DNA of 64,000 nt from Burkholderia sp. WP9 (GCF_900104795.1 NZ_FNTG01000002.1:3472001-3536000); one strand, 5' to 3'. Counted from the stretch's first letter, positions 1 through 10,146 are shown. Numbers and translations: made by a program. The notes: generated by a model not told the origin, from the letters alone.

Positions 1-2
1 CG

Positions 3-1121
3 AGGGCGCAAGGCTACTGCTATCAGTCGTTCGGGTTTTGCTGGCTCGCATGGAAGCACGTGTCGCAGCCGCATGGGCGCAAGCTCAAATGCATCGTATG
101 CCGCGAAGACGGCAAGCTCGTCATGGTCTGGCCGCTCGAAGCTGTCAAACGTTCGCTCTGGACGTATCTGGTGCCGCTCGGCCCCGAAGGCGGCGACTTC
201 ACGAGCGTGCTCGTCGAAGCCAACGAAACAACCCCGGCGCTCGTAGCCGGCGCGTGGGACATGGCCCGCCGGCGTTGCGGCGCCGACTTCATCCATCTGC
301 CCTACGTGCGCGAGCGGCTCGATCTGTACAGGCTCGTGACGCAGGAGCGCAGGATCCTGTTTACCGAGGCGCACAACGCATCCGCCGCGACATTGCGCGG
401 GCAGGGCAATTGGGACGAGTATTGCCAGACGCTCGGCACGTTGTTTCGCAAGCGGCCGGGCGGCTTCGCGAAGAAGTTAGCCAAGGAAGGCACGGTCGCC
501 GTGCGCATGCTCGATCCGGTGGACGAAAGCGAAACGGCGTCGATCATCAAGTGGATGTTCCAATGCAAGCGCGCCTGGAGCGATCGCGTCGGCAAGCGTA
601 GCGTGTGGCTCGATTCGCCCGAGTTCGAGCGCTTCCTCTGCAAGCTGATCTATTCGGGCGACGTGCCCTCGATGGGGCGCCTGATCGTCGTCACCCTGGA
701 CGAAGCGCCGGTTGCCGCGCTCGTCGTGAGCACGGGCAACCCGTGGGCGAGCGCGATCATTTCCGGTTTCGACCCGCACTACGGCAAGTTCTGTCCGGGC
801 CTGATCGCGATCGAACATTGCGTGAAGTGGGCCTTCGACAAGGGCTACGACCTAGATTTCGGCGTGGGCACGGAAGACTTCAAGGCCTATTGGTCGCGCG
901 GCGCGGCGACCACCGCATGGACCGTGCAAACGATCAATTCGAACTGGGGCCTCGCGGCGATCCGCGCGCGGCGCGTGGCCCGCGAGATGATCGGCAGGGT
1001 GAAGACGCTGCGGCACGCCGGCGCTGCGGCGCCGCATGCGGGGGAAGGGCGGGATGCGGGGGCGGCCTTGACGCCTGCCATGCAGGCTTCTTCCGAGACC
1101 GGCGGCGCGCACCCCGAGTAA
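3..1121 (+). CDS. CelD/BioF2-type GNAT acetyltransferase, 5' end outside window
   Basis: The reading frame is open from the window edge, so the true start lies outside; an internal GTG at 60 is probably not the start, because in-frame residues before it (W-x-HVSQPHG) continue the family pattern. The C-terminal half has the features of the Acetyltransf_6 (BioF2/CelD-like) GNAT fold, including VAALVV, the GLIAIEHCVKWAFDKGYD helix and the FGVGTEDFKAYWS segment typical of CelD proteins. Such enzymes acylate sugars or polysaccharide intermediates, or cellulose-associated substrates, in the cytoplasm; the substrate here cannot be told. It ends 83 bases before the response-regulator gene, with no visible link in function. 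Confidence 0.7.
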   Translation, partial: RAQGYCYQSFGFCWLAWKHVSQPHGRKLKCIVCREDGKLVMVWPLEAVKRSLWTYLVPLGPEGGDFTSVLVEANETTPALVAGAWDMARRRCGADFIHLPYVRERLDLYRLVTQERRILFTEAHNASAATLRGQGNWDEYCQTLGTLFRKRPGGFAKKLAKEGTVAVRMLDPVDESETASIIKWMFQCKRAWSDRVGKRSVWLDSPEFERFLCKLIYSGDVPSMGRLIVVTLDEAPVAALVVSTGNPWASAIISGFDPHYGKFCPGLIAIEHCVKWAFDKGYDLDFGVGTEDFKAYWSRGAATTAWTVQTINSNWGLAAIRARRVAREMIGRVKTLRHAGAAAPHAGEGRDAGAALTPAMQASSETGGAHPE

Positions 1122-1204
1122 GCGCACGGAGATTACCGCATCGTCATCACGCGTCCGGGAGCTTGACGGTATGATTTCACCGTCAACGCAAAGCGGAGCA
1201 ATCG

Positions 1205-1882
1205 ATGCGAATCCTGGTGATCGAGGACGAGCTGAAAACAGCGGCCTATCTGAAGAAAGGCCTGGAAGAGTCCGGCTACGCGGTCGACGTGGCAAACGAC
1301 GGCCCGCAAGGGCTGATCCTCGCTCTCGAAGAAGAGTACGACGTGATCGTGCTCGACGTGATGTTGCCCGGCATGGACGGCTGGACCATCGTCAAGACCT
1401 TGCGCACCACGCGCACCACCCCCGTGCTGTTCCTCACCGCGCGCGACGACGTGGACGACCGCGTGCGCGGCCTCGAACTCGGCGCGGACGACTATCTCGT
1501 CAAGCCCTTCGCCTTCGTCGAATTGCTGGCCCGCGTGCGCACGCTGGCCCGCCGTGGCCCACCGCGCGAGAGTGAACTGATCAAGGTGGGCGACCTGGAA
1601 ATGGACGTGAACCGCCGGCGCGTGAAGCGCGGCGGCACGCGCATCGACCTCACGCCGCGTGAATTCTCGCTGCTGCAACTGCTCGCGCGGCGCCAGGGTG
1701 AAGTGTTGAGCCGCACGCAGATCGCGTCGTATGTGTGGGATATGAATTTCGACAGCGACACCAACGTGGTCGAAGTGGCGATCCGCCGCTTGCGCACCAA
1801 GATCGACGACAACTTTCCCATCAAGCTGATTCATACCGTGCGCGGCGTGGGCTATGTGCTCGAACTGAAGGACGCCGCCTGA
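1205..1882 (+). CDS. OmpR/PhoB-family response regulator (heavy-metal type)
   Basis: A 225-residue two-domain regulator. The N-terminal receiver has the acidic pair ED at 7-8, the phospho-acceptor D51 in [12 protein letters not shown] and K100 in YLVKPF. The C-terminal winged helix ends with the family signature VRGVGYVLE. Length and sequence style match the CusR/CopR/IrlR group that responds to copper, silver or other metals. Its stop overlaps the start of the histidine kinase by one base (TGATG), so the two are translationally coupled. The RND efflux operon lies just downstream in convergent orientation and is a plausible but unproven target. Confidence 0.93.
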   Translation: MRILVIEDELKTAAYLKKGLEESGYAVDVANDGPQGLILALEEEYDVIVLDVMLPGMDGWTIVKTLRTTRTTPVLFLTARDDVDDRVRGLELGADDYLVKPFAFVELLARVRTLARRGPPRESELIKVGDLEMDVNRRRVKRGGTRIDLTPREFSLLQLLARRQGEVLSRTQIASYVWDMNFDSDTNVVEVAIRRLRTKIDDNFPIKLIHTVRGVGYVLELKDAA

Positions 1883-3342
1883 TGCGCGGCCGCTCGCTTG
1901 CCGCGACGCTTGCATTGGCCTTCGGCGCCACGACGCTGACGGTGTTCGTGCTGGTCGGCAGTTTTCTGTATGTGGCGCTCGAAAGGCAGATCAAGGCGCA
2001 GGACGATCTCGACATCGTGCTCGCCGCGCGTCACGCACGGCGCCTCGCTGAGGAACTGGATTCGGCGGCGGCCATACGCGAGCACAGCGAGCGGCTGACC
2101 AGCATCGTGCTGGGCAATCAGGCCATGTCGATGGAAGTGTTCGATCCCGACGGCAAGCGCGCGATCGAACACAACATCGCCGGCGCGTTCGCGGCACCCG
2201 AGGCGGCAAGCGGCGCGGCGACCATTGCCGCGTTGCCGCCGCTCACGCGCGTGGCGGCAACGGTGCGCATCACGGAAGACGATATTGGCGACTGGACCGG
2301 CCGTGACGGCGCGCCGATCCGCGGCATTCTCACCGACGCGCGGCTGCGCGACGGTGACACCGCGAGCCTGCTGGTGGCGCGCAACATGAGCGACCGCTGG
2401 CTGCTGCTCGACCGTTACCGCGACAAGCTCGGCATAGCCGGCGTGGCCGGCGTGCTGCTGGCGGTGTTGCTCGGCTATCTGCTGATTCGCGCCGCGCTGC
2501 GGCCGTTGCGCAATATTGCAACGAGCGCGAGCCTCGTCACGGTGAATCGACTCAATACGCGGATCGCGGTCGCGCGTGTGCCGAGCGAGCTGGAGACGCT
2601 GGTCGCCGCGCTGAACGCGATGCTCGAGCGAGTCGATCACGGTTTTCAGCGTCTGTCCCGTTTCACCGCCGACCTCGCTCACGACATGCGCACGCCGCTT
2701 AGCAACATGCGTGGAGCCGCCGAAGTCGCGCTTGCCCGGCCGCGCTCCGTCGATGAATACGAGTCGGTGCTCGCCTCGAATCTGGAAGAGTGCGACCGGC
2801 TCTCGAAAATGATCGAGAACGTGCTGTTTCTGGCGCGCGCCGAGCATCCGCAGTTCGTCAAGCACATGCGTGAGTTCGATGCCGGGCAGGAATTGGCCCA
2901 CATCGCCGACTATTTCGAAGGGATTGCCGAAGATGCGAAAGTGCGCGTGCGTGTCAGCGGCACGGCCAGCCTGACGGCGGATCTCGAACTGTTTCGTCGC
3001 GCCGTGAGCAATCTGCTCGCCAATGCCATTCGCTACACGCCGCCCGGCAGCGAGATCGTGCTCGATGCGAGCGCGTCGGCGGAGGCCGTGCGCATCACCG
3101 TCGAGAACGAGGGGCAGCCGATTCCCGCCGAGCACATCGAACGGATATTCGACCGCTTCTACCGGGTCGATCCGTCGCGCAGCGCGCTGCCGACGGCGGG
3201 GCTGTCGCAAGGGTCGTCCGGGTCCACGGGGCTCGGGCTCGCCATCGTGCGCACGATCATGGAACTGCACGGCGGGTCCGTGCACGCGCAGAGCGACGCG
3301 CGGAGTACCTCCTTCGTGCTGACGTTCCCGCGCAGCGTCTGA
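1882..3342 (+). CDS. Sensor histidine kinase, heavy-metal-sensor type
   Basis: 486 residues from the ATG that overlaps the regulator's stop. It has a first membrane helix at about 8-32, a periplasmic sensor domain to about 180, and a second helix at about 184-204. A HAMP linker follows, then the dimerisation domain with phospho-acceptor H267 in LAHDMRTPLSN. The ATPase domain has the N box NLLANAIRYTPPGS (about 378-390) and the G box STGLGLAIVRTIMELHGG. The architecture is that of CusS/CopS-like kinases. It autophosphorylates and passes phosphate to D51 of the coupled regulator. The periplasmic ligand is unknown; no metal-binding His/Cys cluster is obvious in the sensor domain. Confidence 0.92.
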   Translation: MRGRSLAATLALAFGATTLTVFVLVGSFLYVALERQIKAQDDLDIVLAARHARRLAEELDSAAAIREHSERLTSIVLGNQAMSMEVFDPDGKRAIEHNIAGAFAAPEAASGAATIAALPPLTRVAATVRITEDDIGDWTGRDGAPIRGILTDARLRDGDTASLLVARNMSDRWLLLDRYRDKLGIAGVAGVLLAVLLGYLLIRAALRPLRNIATSASLVTVNRLNTRIAVARVPSELETLVAALNAMLERVDHGFQRLSRFTADLAHDMRTPLSNMRGAAEVALARPRSVDEYESVLASNLEECDRLSKMIENVLFLARAEHPQFVKHMREFDAGQELAHIADYFEGIAEDAKVRVRVSGTASLTADLELFRRAVSNLLANAIRYTPPGSEIVLDASASAEAVRITVENEGQPIPAEHIERIFDRFYRVDPSRSALPTAGLSQGSSGSTGLGLAIVRTIMELHGGSVHAQSDARSTSFVLTFPRSV

Positions 3343-3357
3343 AAGCGGATAGCGGTC

Positions 3358-4815
3358 CTACACCGAACCCGCCGCGCTTTTGCTTGCGTTACCCCACGTC
3401 CCGCCCAACGCCTTCAACAACAGCACGCTCGACTCCAACTGCCGCGCGGCGATCTGATCGGCCACCCGCTGGTTGGTGAGCGCGATCGTCTGAGCCGTCA
3501 CCACGTCGAGATAGCTGACCGCGCCCGCGTTGAAACGGTTCGTCGTGAGCCGCAACGACAGATCCGCGGCGGTGGTGGCGCGCTGCTGGCTGGTCGCTTC
3601 GTCGGCGAGGGCATGCAGGGCGGAGAGGTTGTCCTCGACCTGCTGAAACGCCACCAGCACCGACTGACGATAGTCCGCGACCGCGCCGTCGTATTGCGCC
3701 GTGGCGCCGTGCAGGGCGGCTTTGCGTTTGCCGCCGTCGAACAGCGTGCCGGCCAGTTGCGGCCCGAGCGACCAGAAGAGACTCGGCGCGCTCAGCCACG
3801 GCGCGAAAAACGAGCTTTCGAGCCCGACGCTCGCGGACAGCACCAGGTCCGGGAAAAACGCCGCATGCGCCTCGCCGATCCGCGCATTCGCCGACGCCAC
3901 GCGCCGTTCGGCGGCGGCGATATCCGGGCGCCGCTCCAGCAGTTGCGACGGCACACCGGGCGGAATCGCCGGCGGCGTCGCAGCCGACCCGTTCGGCGGC
4001 AGCGTGAAGGTCGATGCCGGTTCGCCGATCAGCGTGGCGATCGCGTGCTGCATCTGCGAGCGTGACACGTCGATATCGGTATCTTGCGTGCGCGTCGCTT
4101 CGAGTTGCGTCGTGGCTTGAGCGACCGCGGAGGCATCGATCGCGCCGTCTTTCAGTTGCTGCTGCAGCAGCTTCAACGCGGCGTCGTAGGCGCTCACGCT
4201 GTCGTCGAGCAGCTTCTTCTGTGTGTCGAGCGAGCGCAGCGAGAAATAGTCGACGGCCAGATCCGCGCTCATCGACAGGCGCACGCCTTCGAGGTCCGCT
4301 TCGCTCGCCTGGGCGTCGGCCTGCGCGCCGTTCACGCTGTCGCGCACCCGGCCGAACAGATCCGGCTCCCAGCTCGCCGCCACGCCCGCCGAATAGTCCG
4401 GCACGGTCTTGCCCGCGAGCGATTTCCCTTCGACGTTCTGCGAGGTCCGATAGCGGTCCTGCGCCGCCCCGGCAGTGATCGTCGGAAAGAAACCGGCGCG
4501 CTGGTAGTCCACCATCGAGCGCGCTTGCTGAACCTGCGCGACCGCCTTGCGCACGGTCTGGTTCGAAACGTCGATGCGCGCTTCGAGCTGGTTCAGCACC
4601 GGATCGTTGAAGATCGTCCACCATGGGCCGCGCGGTGTGGCGTCGGCCGGCGCGGCTTGCGCCCAGCCGGGCGCGGTGCCCGCATACTGCGCGGGAATCT
4701 CGGCGCTCGGGCGCTGATAGGGCGGCAAGGTCGAGCACGCGCTGAGTAGCGCGCCGATCAGCGTGGCCGCCAGCGCGCGGCGCGGCAGCGGTCGTGAATC
4801 AGATAGGGAGAACAT
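3358..4815 (-). CDS. NodT-family RND outer-membrane factor, lipoprotein
   Basis: 485 residues from the ATG at 4815, preceded by GGAAAGGA; a longer version to 4842 would overlap the upstream gene and hide the signal peptide. The signal sequence ends in a lipobox (LLSAC) followed by STLPPYQRP, typical of NodT/OprM-type efflux outer-membrane lipoproteins. Two repeats of the outer-membrane efflux domain are visible, with RRPDIAAAERRVASANARIGEA in the second. It forms the trimeric channel through which the RND pump encoded upstream expels substrate. It is the last gene of the three-gene operon and ends 15 bases from the convergent kinase gene. Confidence 0.92.
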   Translation of the reverse strand: MFSLSDSRPLPRRALAATLIGALLSACSTLPPYQRPSAEIPAQYAGTAPGWAQAAPADATPRGPWWTIFNDPVLNQLEARIDVSNQTVRKAVAQVQQARSMVDYQRAGFFPTITAGAAQDRYRTSQNVEGKSLAGKTVPDYSAGVAASWEPDLFGRVRDSVNGAQADAQASEADLEGVRLSMSADLAVDYFSLRSLDTQKKLLDDSVSAYDAALKLLQQQLKDGAIDASAVAQATTQLEATRTQDTDIDVSRSQMQHAIATLIGEPASTFTLPPNGSAATPPAIPPGVPSQLLERRPDIAAAERRVASANARIGEAHAAFFPDLVLSASVGLESSFFAPWLSAPSLFWSLGPQLAGTLFDGGKRKAALHGATAQYDGAVADYRQSVLVAFQQVEDNLSALHALADEATSQQRATTAADLSLRLTTNRFNAGAVSYLDVVTAQTIALTNQRVADQIAARQLESSVLLLKALGGTWGNASKSAAGSV

Positions 4816-4842
4816 CGGCGAATCCTTTCCGTGATGAGGCAC

Positions 4843-6174
4843 TCAGCCGTGCATGGCCGGCATGATCTGAACCATCTGGCCGGTGCTCAGCGAATCGCTG
4901 GGGTTGTCGATCACGCGGTCGGTGGCGGCGAGGCCCGTGGTGATTTCCACGTGCGTGCCGAAATCGCGGCCGATATGCACGGTCTTCAGCACCGCGCGGC
5001 CATGGCTGTCGACCACCGCGACCGTCACGCCGTCCGGCCGGAACAGCAGGGCGCTGACGGGCAGATCGAGCGCCGGCGTGGTCGATTGCAATTGCAGATG
5101 CACCTGCGTGTAAGCGCCGGGCATCAGTGCGCCGTCCTTGTTGTCGACATCTACCTCGACGCGCAGCGTGCGGCTCGACGGATCGATCGAGCCGGTGCTG
5201 CGCGCCACCTTGGCGGGAATGCGGCGGCCCGGATACTGCTGGGCGCTCAGATAGACGCCGGTGTCGGGGGTGACGTAAGGCGCGTCGTTCTGCGGCACGT
5301 CCACGAACACCCGCAACACGCCGTTCTGCTGGATATGGAACAGCTCGCCCGACATGCCCGCGGTGCCGGGCGTACCGCCCGCCGTCACCAGCGCGCCGAC
5401 ATCGACGTTGCGCGCGGTGATCACGCCGTCGAACGGCGCGGTGATCTTTTCGTACGAGACCAGTTCGGCAAGATGCGCGACATTGGCCTGCGCCGAGGCC
5501 AGCATCGCACCGCGCGCCTGCATGTCGCTGACCTTGGTGTCGGCGTCCTGCTGCGCGACCGATTGGGTTTTCAGCATCTCCTGCCAGCGCTGCGCGGTGG
5601 TCTTCGCGTAGTCGAAATTGGCTTGCGCGGTGGCTTCGTCGGCGCGGGCCTGGCGCAGTTGCGCGTCCAGATCCGGGGCCTCGATCGTCGCGAGCACCTG
5701 GCCGCTTTTCACCTGTGCGCCAATGTCGGTGTTCCAGTGCGCGAGGTAGCCGCTCGTGCGCGCGTAGATCGATGCTTCCGCGAACGGCGTGACGGACCCG
5801 GGCAGCAGCAGTTCGTTCACGCTCGGCGCGGGGCGCGGCTTGACCACCGACACGGTCAGCATGCTTTGCGCCTGCGTCTGCTCGGTCAGGTCGGCGCTGG
5901 CATGGAGGCGCGGCACGATGCCGACGATCAGCAGCGCCACGGCGACACCGCCGAGTGCGAACGGCCAGAGAGCGCGGCGCGGTTTCGCGCTGGTTGCGTT
6001 GGATCCTTTAATCGCGCTTGTTGCGCTTGTTGCGTTCGTCGCATTGGTCGAATCGCTCGCGTTGGTCGCGCGATCGGTCGCGCAGCCTGCAGCGTCAGCG
6101 TGAGCGGCATGGCTGCTGTCAACGGCCTTGGCGGCCTGCTCACCAAGCCCCGGCGGAAGTGAGGAATTATTCAT
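4843..6174 (-). CDS. RND efflux periplasmic adaptor (membrane fusion protein)
   Basis: 443 residues from the ATG at 6174, 20 bases after the pump gene; in-frame sequence further upstream would lie inside the pump gene. One N-terminal membrane anchor is present (about 67-90, LWPFALGGVAVALLIVGIVP). The lipoyl/barrel-sandwich halves (SGYLAHWNTDIGAQVKSGQ ... ITAPFDGVITARNVDVGALV) flank an alpha-helical hairpin. Before the anchor is a low-complexity stretch of N-A-T / S-A-T repeats, encoded by near-repeated GTTGCG/GTTGGT triplet blocks at about 5990-6080; this is unusual for the family. It bridges the pump and the outer-membrane channel. Confidence 0.9.
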   Translation of the reverse strand: MNNSSLPPGLGEQAAKAVDSSHAAHADAAGCATDRATNASDSTNATNATSATSAIKGSNATSAKPRRALWPFALGGVAVALLIVGIVPRLHASADLTEQTQAQSMLTVSVVKPRPAPSVNELLLPGSVTPFAEASIYARTSGYLAHWNTDIGAQVKSGQVLATIEAPDLDAQLRQARADEATAQANFDYAKTTAQRWQEMLKTQSVAQQDADTKVSDMQARGAMLASAQANVAHLAELVSYEKITAPFDGVITARNVDVGALVTAGGTPGTAGMSGELFHIQQNGVLRVFVDVPQNDAPYVTPDTGVYLSAQQYPGRRIPAKVARSTGSIDPSSRTLRVEVDVDNKDGALMPGAYTQVHLQLQSTTPALDLPVSALLFRPDGVTVAVVDSHGRAVLKTVHIGRDFGTHVEITTGLAATDRVIDNPSDSLSTGQMVQIMPAMHG

Positions 6175-6193
6175 GGGATAGGTCTCGTCGAAA

Positions 6194-9100
6194 TCAAAGG
6201 GTGCGTTCCGGGACGGCGGGTTCGAGTTTTGCGGTGCGCGCCGCGCGGCGTTTGTCGAGCCACGCATGCACCATTCCGTAGACGACCGGCACGAACAGCA
6301 AGGTCGACATCGTGCCGAGCGCGAGGCCGCCAATCACGGCGCGGCCGAGCGGCGCGTTCTGTTCGCCGCCGTCGCCGAGACCGAGCGCCATCGGCAGCAT
6401 GCCGATCAGCATGGCGAGCGCGGTCATCAGCACCGGACGGAAGCGGCTGAAACCGGCTTCGAGTGCGGCTTCCAGCGGCGGCTTGCCGGCCTGGTGAGTT
6501 TCGCGCGCCGTATTGATGACGAGAATGCTGTTGGCCGTGGCGATGCCGATGCACAGAATCGTGCCGGTGAGCGCCGGCACGCTCAGGCGGGTGCCGGTGC
6601 TGAACAGCATCCAGGCAATGCCGGCGAGCGAGCCCGGCAAGCCGCTGATGATGATGAACGGGTCGAGCCACGACTGGAAGTTGACGACCATCAGCAGATA
6701 GACGAGGCCGATGGCGAACACGAGACCGCTCGCGAGGCCACTGAACGAATCGTGCATGGCCTGCACCTGGCCGCGTACCACGATGGACGCGCCCGGCGGC
6801 AACTGCGGCCGGATCTGATCGACGATCCGGTTCACGTCCGCCGCCACGCCGCCGAGATCACGCCCTTGCACCGAAGCGAAGATATCGAGCACCGGCTGCA
6901 CGTTGTAGTGCGAGACGACGGCTTGCTGCGTGCCGCGAGTCAGCGTGCTCAACGCGCCGAGCAGGTTCTGCGGCGCCGGGCCCGCGCCGTTCGCCGAGAA
7001 CGAGGCGCTGGCCGCGGCTGTTGGCGTGCTCGACGTAGTGGCCGCGCCGCCGTTCTGCGCGACCGGAATATTGGCGAGGGCCTGCAGCGAGTTGATGTCG
7101 TACTGCGGCATCATCGCCATGAGCGGATAGCTCACGCCGTTGTGCGGATCGAGCCAGAAATTCGGCGAGGTTTGCGAGCTGCCCGAGAGCGCGATCAGCA
7201 GGTTTTGCGACACGTCGCGCTGTAACAGGCCGGCCTGAATCGCCCGGGTGCGATCGACGTTGACGTTGATCGCCGGCGCGTCGCCGGGCTGCTGAATACG
7301 CGCGTCGACGAGGCCGCGCACGCCGCGCAGTTGCGCGAGCAGACGGTTCGCCACCGTGCGGTTGGCGTCGAGCTTGTTGCCGACAATCTGGATATCGATT
7401 GGCGCGGGCAGGCCAAAGTTAAGAATCTGGCTGACGATGTCGGCGGGCAGGAAGGCGAACGTGACGCCGGGGAAATCCTTCGTCAGTGTCGTGCGCAGCG
7501 TCGCCACGTATTGCGCCGTCGGCTTGTGTTTCGGCGCAAGCGTGATCATCACGTCGGCGTCTTCCGGGCCGATCGGGTCCGACGAGTCGTAGGTCAGGTT
7601 GATACCGCTCACCGGCACGCCGATGTTGTCGAGGATCGCCGCAAGCTCCGGCTTCGGAATCACGTCGCGCACCCGGGCTTCGACCTGGTCGGTGATGCTC
7701 GCGGTGTCCTCGATCCGCGTGCCGGTCGGCGCACGCAGATGCAGGCGGATCTCGCCGGTATCCACGGCGGGGAAGAAGTCGCGGCCGGCGAACGGCACCA
7801 GCGCGAGCGAGCCGATGCACAGCAGCAGGAAGATCGCGACGAAGCGCCGCGGACTCGCGATCGCCGCGGCGAGCACGTCGCGATAGCGTACGCGCAGCAA
7901 TTCGAAGCGATGCTCGAAGCCGGCCTGAAAACGGATCAGGCGCGCAACCGGGCCGTTGCCGGTAACCGGCGCGTTGCTGCGCGCGCGCATCAGGTACATC
8001 GCCAGGGTCGGCACCAGCGTGCGCGAGAAGAAGTACGACGCGATCATCGCGAACACCACCGCTTCGGCGAGCGGCACGAACAGATAGCGGGCCACGCCTG
8101 AAAGCAGGAACATCGGCACGAATACGATGCAGATCGACAGGGTCGAGACGAACGTCGGCACGGCGATTTCGCCGGAACCGTTCAGGATCGCGTCGTACAG
8201 CGATTCGCCATTCTCCAGATGATGCGTGATGTTCTCGATCGCGACGGTGGCGTCGTCGACGAGAATCCCCACGGCGAGCGCGAGGCCGCCGAGCGTCATG
8301 ATGTTGATGGTCTGGCCGAGCGCGGACAGCGCGATCAGCGAGGTCAGCACGGCGAGCGGAATGGAAACCGCGATGATCAGCGTGGCGCGCCAGCTGCCGA
8401 GAAAGAGCAGGATCATCACGGCGGTGAGGGCGGCGGCGATCACTGCCTCGCGCGCCACGCCCACCACGGCGGACTTCACGAACACGGACTGGTCCGACAG
8501 TGCGGTGATATGCAGCGCGCTCGGCAGGCCGGCCGCGATATGCGGCAGCATGGCCTTGACCTGCTGGATGATGGTGAGCGTCGACGTGCTGCCGGATTTT
8601 TCGATGGTCAGCAGCGCGGCGCGTTTGCCGTCGCTGCGCACAATGTTGGTTTGCGGCGCGTAGCCGTCGCGCACGTGGGCGACGTCGCGCACATAGACCA
8701 CGCCGCCGGCCACCGTCTTGATCGGCAGATCGTTGAGGGCCGCCACGGTGTCGGTGCTGCCGTTCATCTGCACGTTGTATTCCTTCGTGCCGATCTTGGC
8801 CGTGCCGCCGGGCAGGATCAGGTTCTGCGCGTTCACGGCGTTGACCACGTCGAGCGGCGCAAGTCCTTTGGCCTGCAACGCGCGCGGATCGATGTCGACC
8901 ATGATCTGCCGCACCTTGCCGCCGAACGGCAGCGGCACGGACGCGCCTTGCACCGTCGCCAGTTGCGTACGGATCTGGCTATTGCCGAGGTCGTAGAGCT
9001 GCTGTTCCGAGAGCGTGTTGCTGGACAGGCCGAGTTGCAGGATCGGCACGGTCGACGCGTTATACGTGATGATGTTCGGCGGCAACGTGCCCGGTGGCAG

Positions 9101-9457
9101 CACGCGCAGAATCGACGCCGAATTGGACGCCGCTTCGGCAATCGCGCGATTGATGTCCGCGCCCGGATGAAAAAAGATCTTCACCACGGAGACGCCGTTC
9201 AGCGATTGCGACTCGATGTGCTCGATATCGTCCACGTCCGAGGTCAGCGCGCGCTCGTAGTTGGACGTGATGCGATTGGCCATGTCCTGGGCGGAGAAGC
9301 CGTTGTACGTCCAGACAATGCTGACCACCGGGATATTGATGTTCGGAAAAATATCGGTCGGTGTGCGCAGTATCGCAAGCGGGCCGGCGATAAAGATCAG
9401 CACGGCGAGGACCACGAAGGTATAAGGGCGGCGCAGCGCGAGCCTGACGATCCACAT
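6194..9457 (-). CDS. RND multidrug efflux pump permease (HAE1 type)
   Basis: 1087 residues, full length for an AcrB/MdtB-like pump. It opens with the N-terminal helix RPYTFVVLAVLIFIAGP and has two large periplasmic loops, each after the first helix of its half. The proton-relay region reads GILVDDATVAIEN, with the paired aspartates expected for proton coupling. The second periplasmic loop contains an Ala/Ser/Thr-rich stretch (about 790-815) that looks like a linker insertion. First gene of the operon pump-adaptor-outer-membrane factor. Substrates cannot be assigned. The upstream two-component system may control it, since the two sets are convergent neighbours, but no operator was identified. 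Confidence 0.94.
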   Translation of the reverse strand: MWIVRLALRRPYTFVVLAVLIFIAGPLAILRTPTDIFPNINIPVVSIVWTYNGFSAQDMANRITSNYERALTSDVDDIEHIESQSLNGVSVVKIFFHPGADINRAIAEAASNSASILRVLPPGTLPPNIITYNASTVPILQLGLSSNTLSEQQLYDLGNSQIRTQLATVQGASVPLPFGGKVRQIMVDIDPRALQAKGLAPLDVVNAVNAQNLILPGGTAKIGTKEYNVQMNGSTDTVAALNDLPIKTVAGGVVYVRDVAHVRDGYAPQTNIVRSDGKRAALLTIEKSGSTSTLTIIQQVKAMLPHIAAGLPSALHITALSDQSVFVKSAVVGVAREAVIAAALTAVMILLFLGSWRATLIIAVSIPLAVLTSLIALSALGQTINIMTLGGLALAVGILVDDATVAIENITHHLENGESLYDAILNGSGEIAVPTFVSTLSICIVFVPMFLLSGVARYLFVPLAEAVVFAMIASYFFSRTLVPTLAMYLMRARSNAPVTGNGPVARLIRFQAGFEHRFELLRVRYRDVLAAAIASPRRFVAIFLLLCIGSLALVPFAGRDFFPAVDTGEIRLHLRAPTGTRIEDTASITDQVEARVRDVIPKPELAAILDNIGVPVSGINLTYDSSDPIGPEDADVMITLAPKHKPTAQYVATLRTTLTKDFPGVTFAFLPADIVSQILNFGLPAPIDIQIVGNKLDANRTVANRLLAQLRGVRGLVDARIQQPGDAPAINVNVDRTRAIQAGLLQRDVSQNLLIALSGSSQTSPNFWLDPHNGVSYPLMAMMPQYDINSLQALANIPVAQNGGAATTSSTPTAAASASFSANGAGPAPQNLLGALSTLTRGTQQAVVSHYNVQPVLDIFASVQGRDLGGVAADVNRIVDQIRPQLPPGASIVVRGQVQAMHDSFSGLASGLVFAIGLVYLLMVVNFQSWLDPFIIISGLPGSLAGIAWMLFSTGTRLSVPALTGTILCIGIATANSILVINTARETHQAGKPPLEAALEAGFSRFRPVLMTALAMLIGMLPMALGLGDGGEQNAPLGRAVIGGLALGTMSTLLFVPVVYGMVHAWLDKRRAARTAKLEPAVPERTL

Positions 9458-9845
9458 GACGGGTTCCTGAAAAGAGGCCGATGGCGGTACGCGTCATTGC
9501 GGTGCGGCTGAGGCCGTGACGCGGGCTTCATGAGTCAGGAGTGTGGCGGGGCGGCGCTGACGGGCTGCCGTCGGTTAGATTACCGTTCTGTTATCCGCGG
9601 GCGGGTTCCCGGTGACGGCGATATGGCGCGGCCTCACGCGGGGTTCTGACGGGCAGCCGTCGACGGGGAACCGCCGACGGCTGCCGAAGTGAAGCGAAAT
9701 CGGGAAATCCATGCGATTGAGTACGGCAGGGATGATGCCGGCGCGGTTCGCATGGCGGGAACGGCGCCGACGCGGTTCGGTTGGCTGGAACGGGGCCGGC
9801 GCCGGTGCGGGTTGCCCGGCGCGGACGGCAGGGAAGGCGCCGGTG
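9458..9845. other. Non-coding gap upstream of RND operon
   Basis: About 390 bases with no convincing gene. It must contain the promoter of the leftward RND operon. The only structure I can support is the hairpin at 9652-9685, annotated separately. Confidence 0.5.
9652..9685. repeat. 11-bp perfect hairpin, 12-nt loop
   Basis: GGCAGCCGTCG at 9652-9662 pairs exactly with CGACGGCTGCC at 9675-9685. There is no T-run on either side, so it is not a standard intrinsic terminator. It lies downstream of the small membrane-protein gene and upstream of the RND operon, both read leftwards. It could slow read-through or be an operator. Confidence 0.5.
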
Positions 9846-10016
9846 CTATGAACGGTCGCGGCTGCGTGCGCGTGTCGCGCCGGTAATGACCGCGACGCCG
9901 AGCAGGATCACGGCGACGATGGCAATCGTATGTTGAGCGACGTGCATGGCCATCAAGCCCCAGGCCACGCCGCCGATCAGAATGATCCAGCCAACCAGAT
10001 AAATGAGCAGGGTCAT
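9846..10016 (-). CDS. Small two-helix membrane protein
   Basis: 56 residues from the ATG at 10016, preceded by a strong AAGGAGA site; a longer in-frame version is possible but lacks a ribosome site and a hydrophobic start. Two membrane segments are visible: LLIYLVGWIILIGGVAWGL and IAIVAVILLGVAVITGA, followed by a basic tail (RARSRDRS). This type of small inner-membrane protein is common in Burkholderiales; its function is unknown. It stands alone between the importer operon and the RND operon. Confidence 0.7.
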   Translation of the reverse strand: MTLLIYLVGWIILIGGVAWGLMAMHVAQHTIAIVAVILLGVAVITGATRARSRDRS

Positions 10017-10146
10017 CTTTTCTCCTTGTTCGAATCGACTTGGTAGGTCTATCGAGTAGCACGATTCGCGCCCGACGCCGGCCAGCCTAGCCGGCGTTCG
10101 GACGCTCAAGGAGAAGAGCGCGATGATGCAGGGCGGCTCGCGCCTG

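Noticed and set aside
9652..9685. Hairpin as an intrinsic terminator
   Set aside because: Stem is perfect but no T-run follows on either strand, so it is listed only as a repeat.
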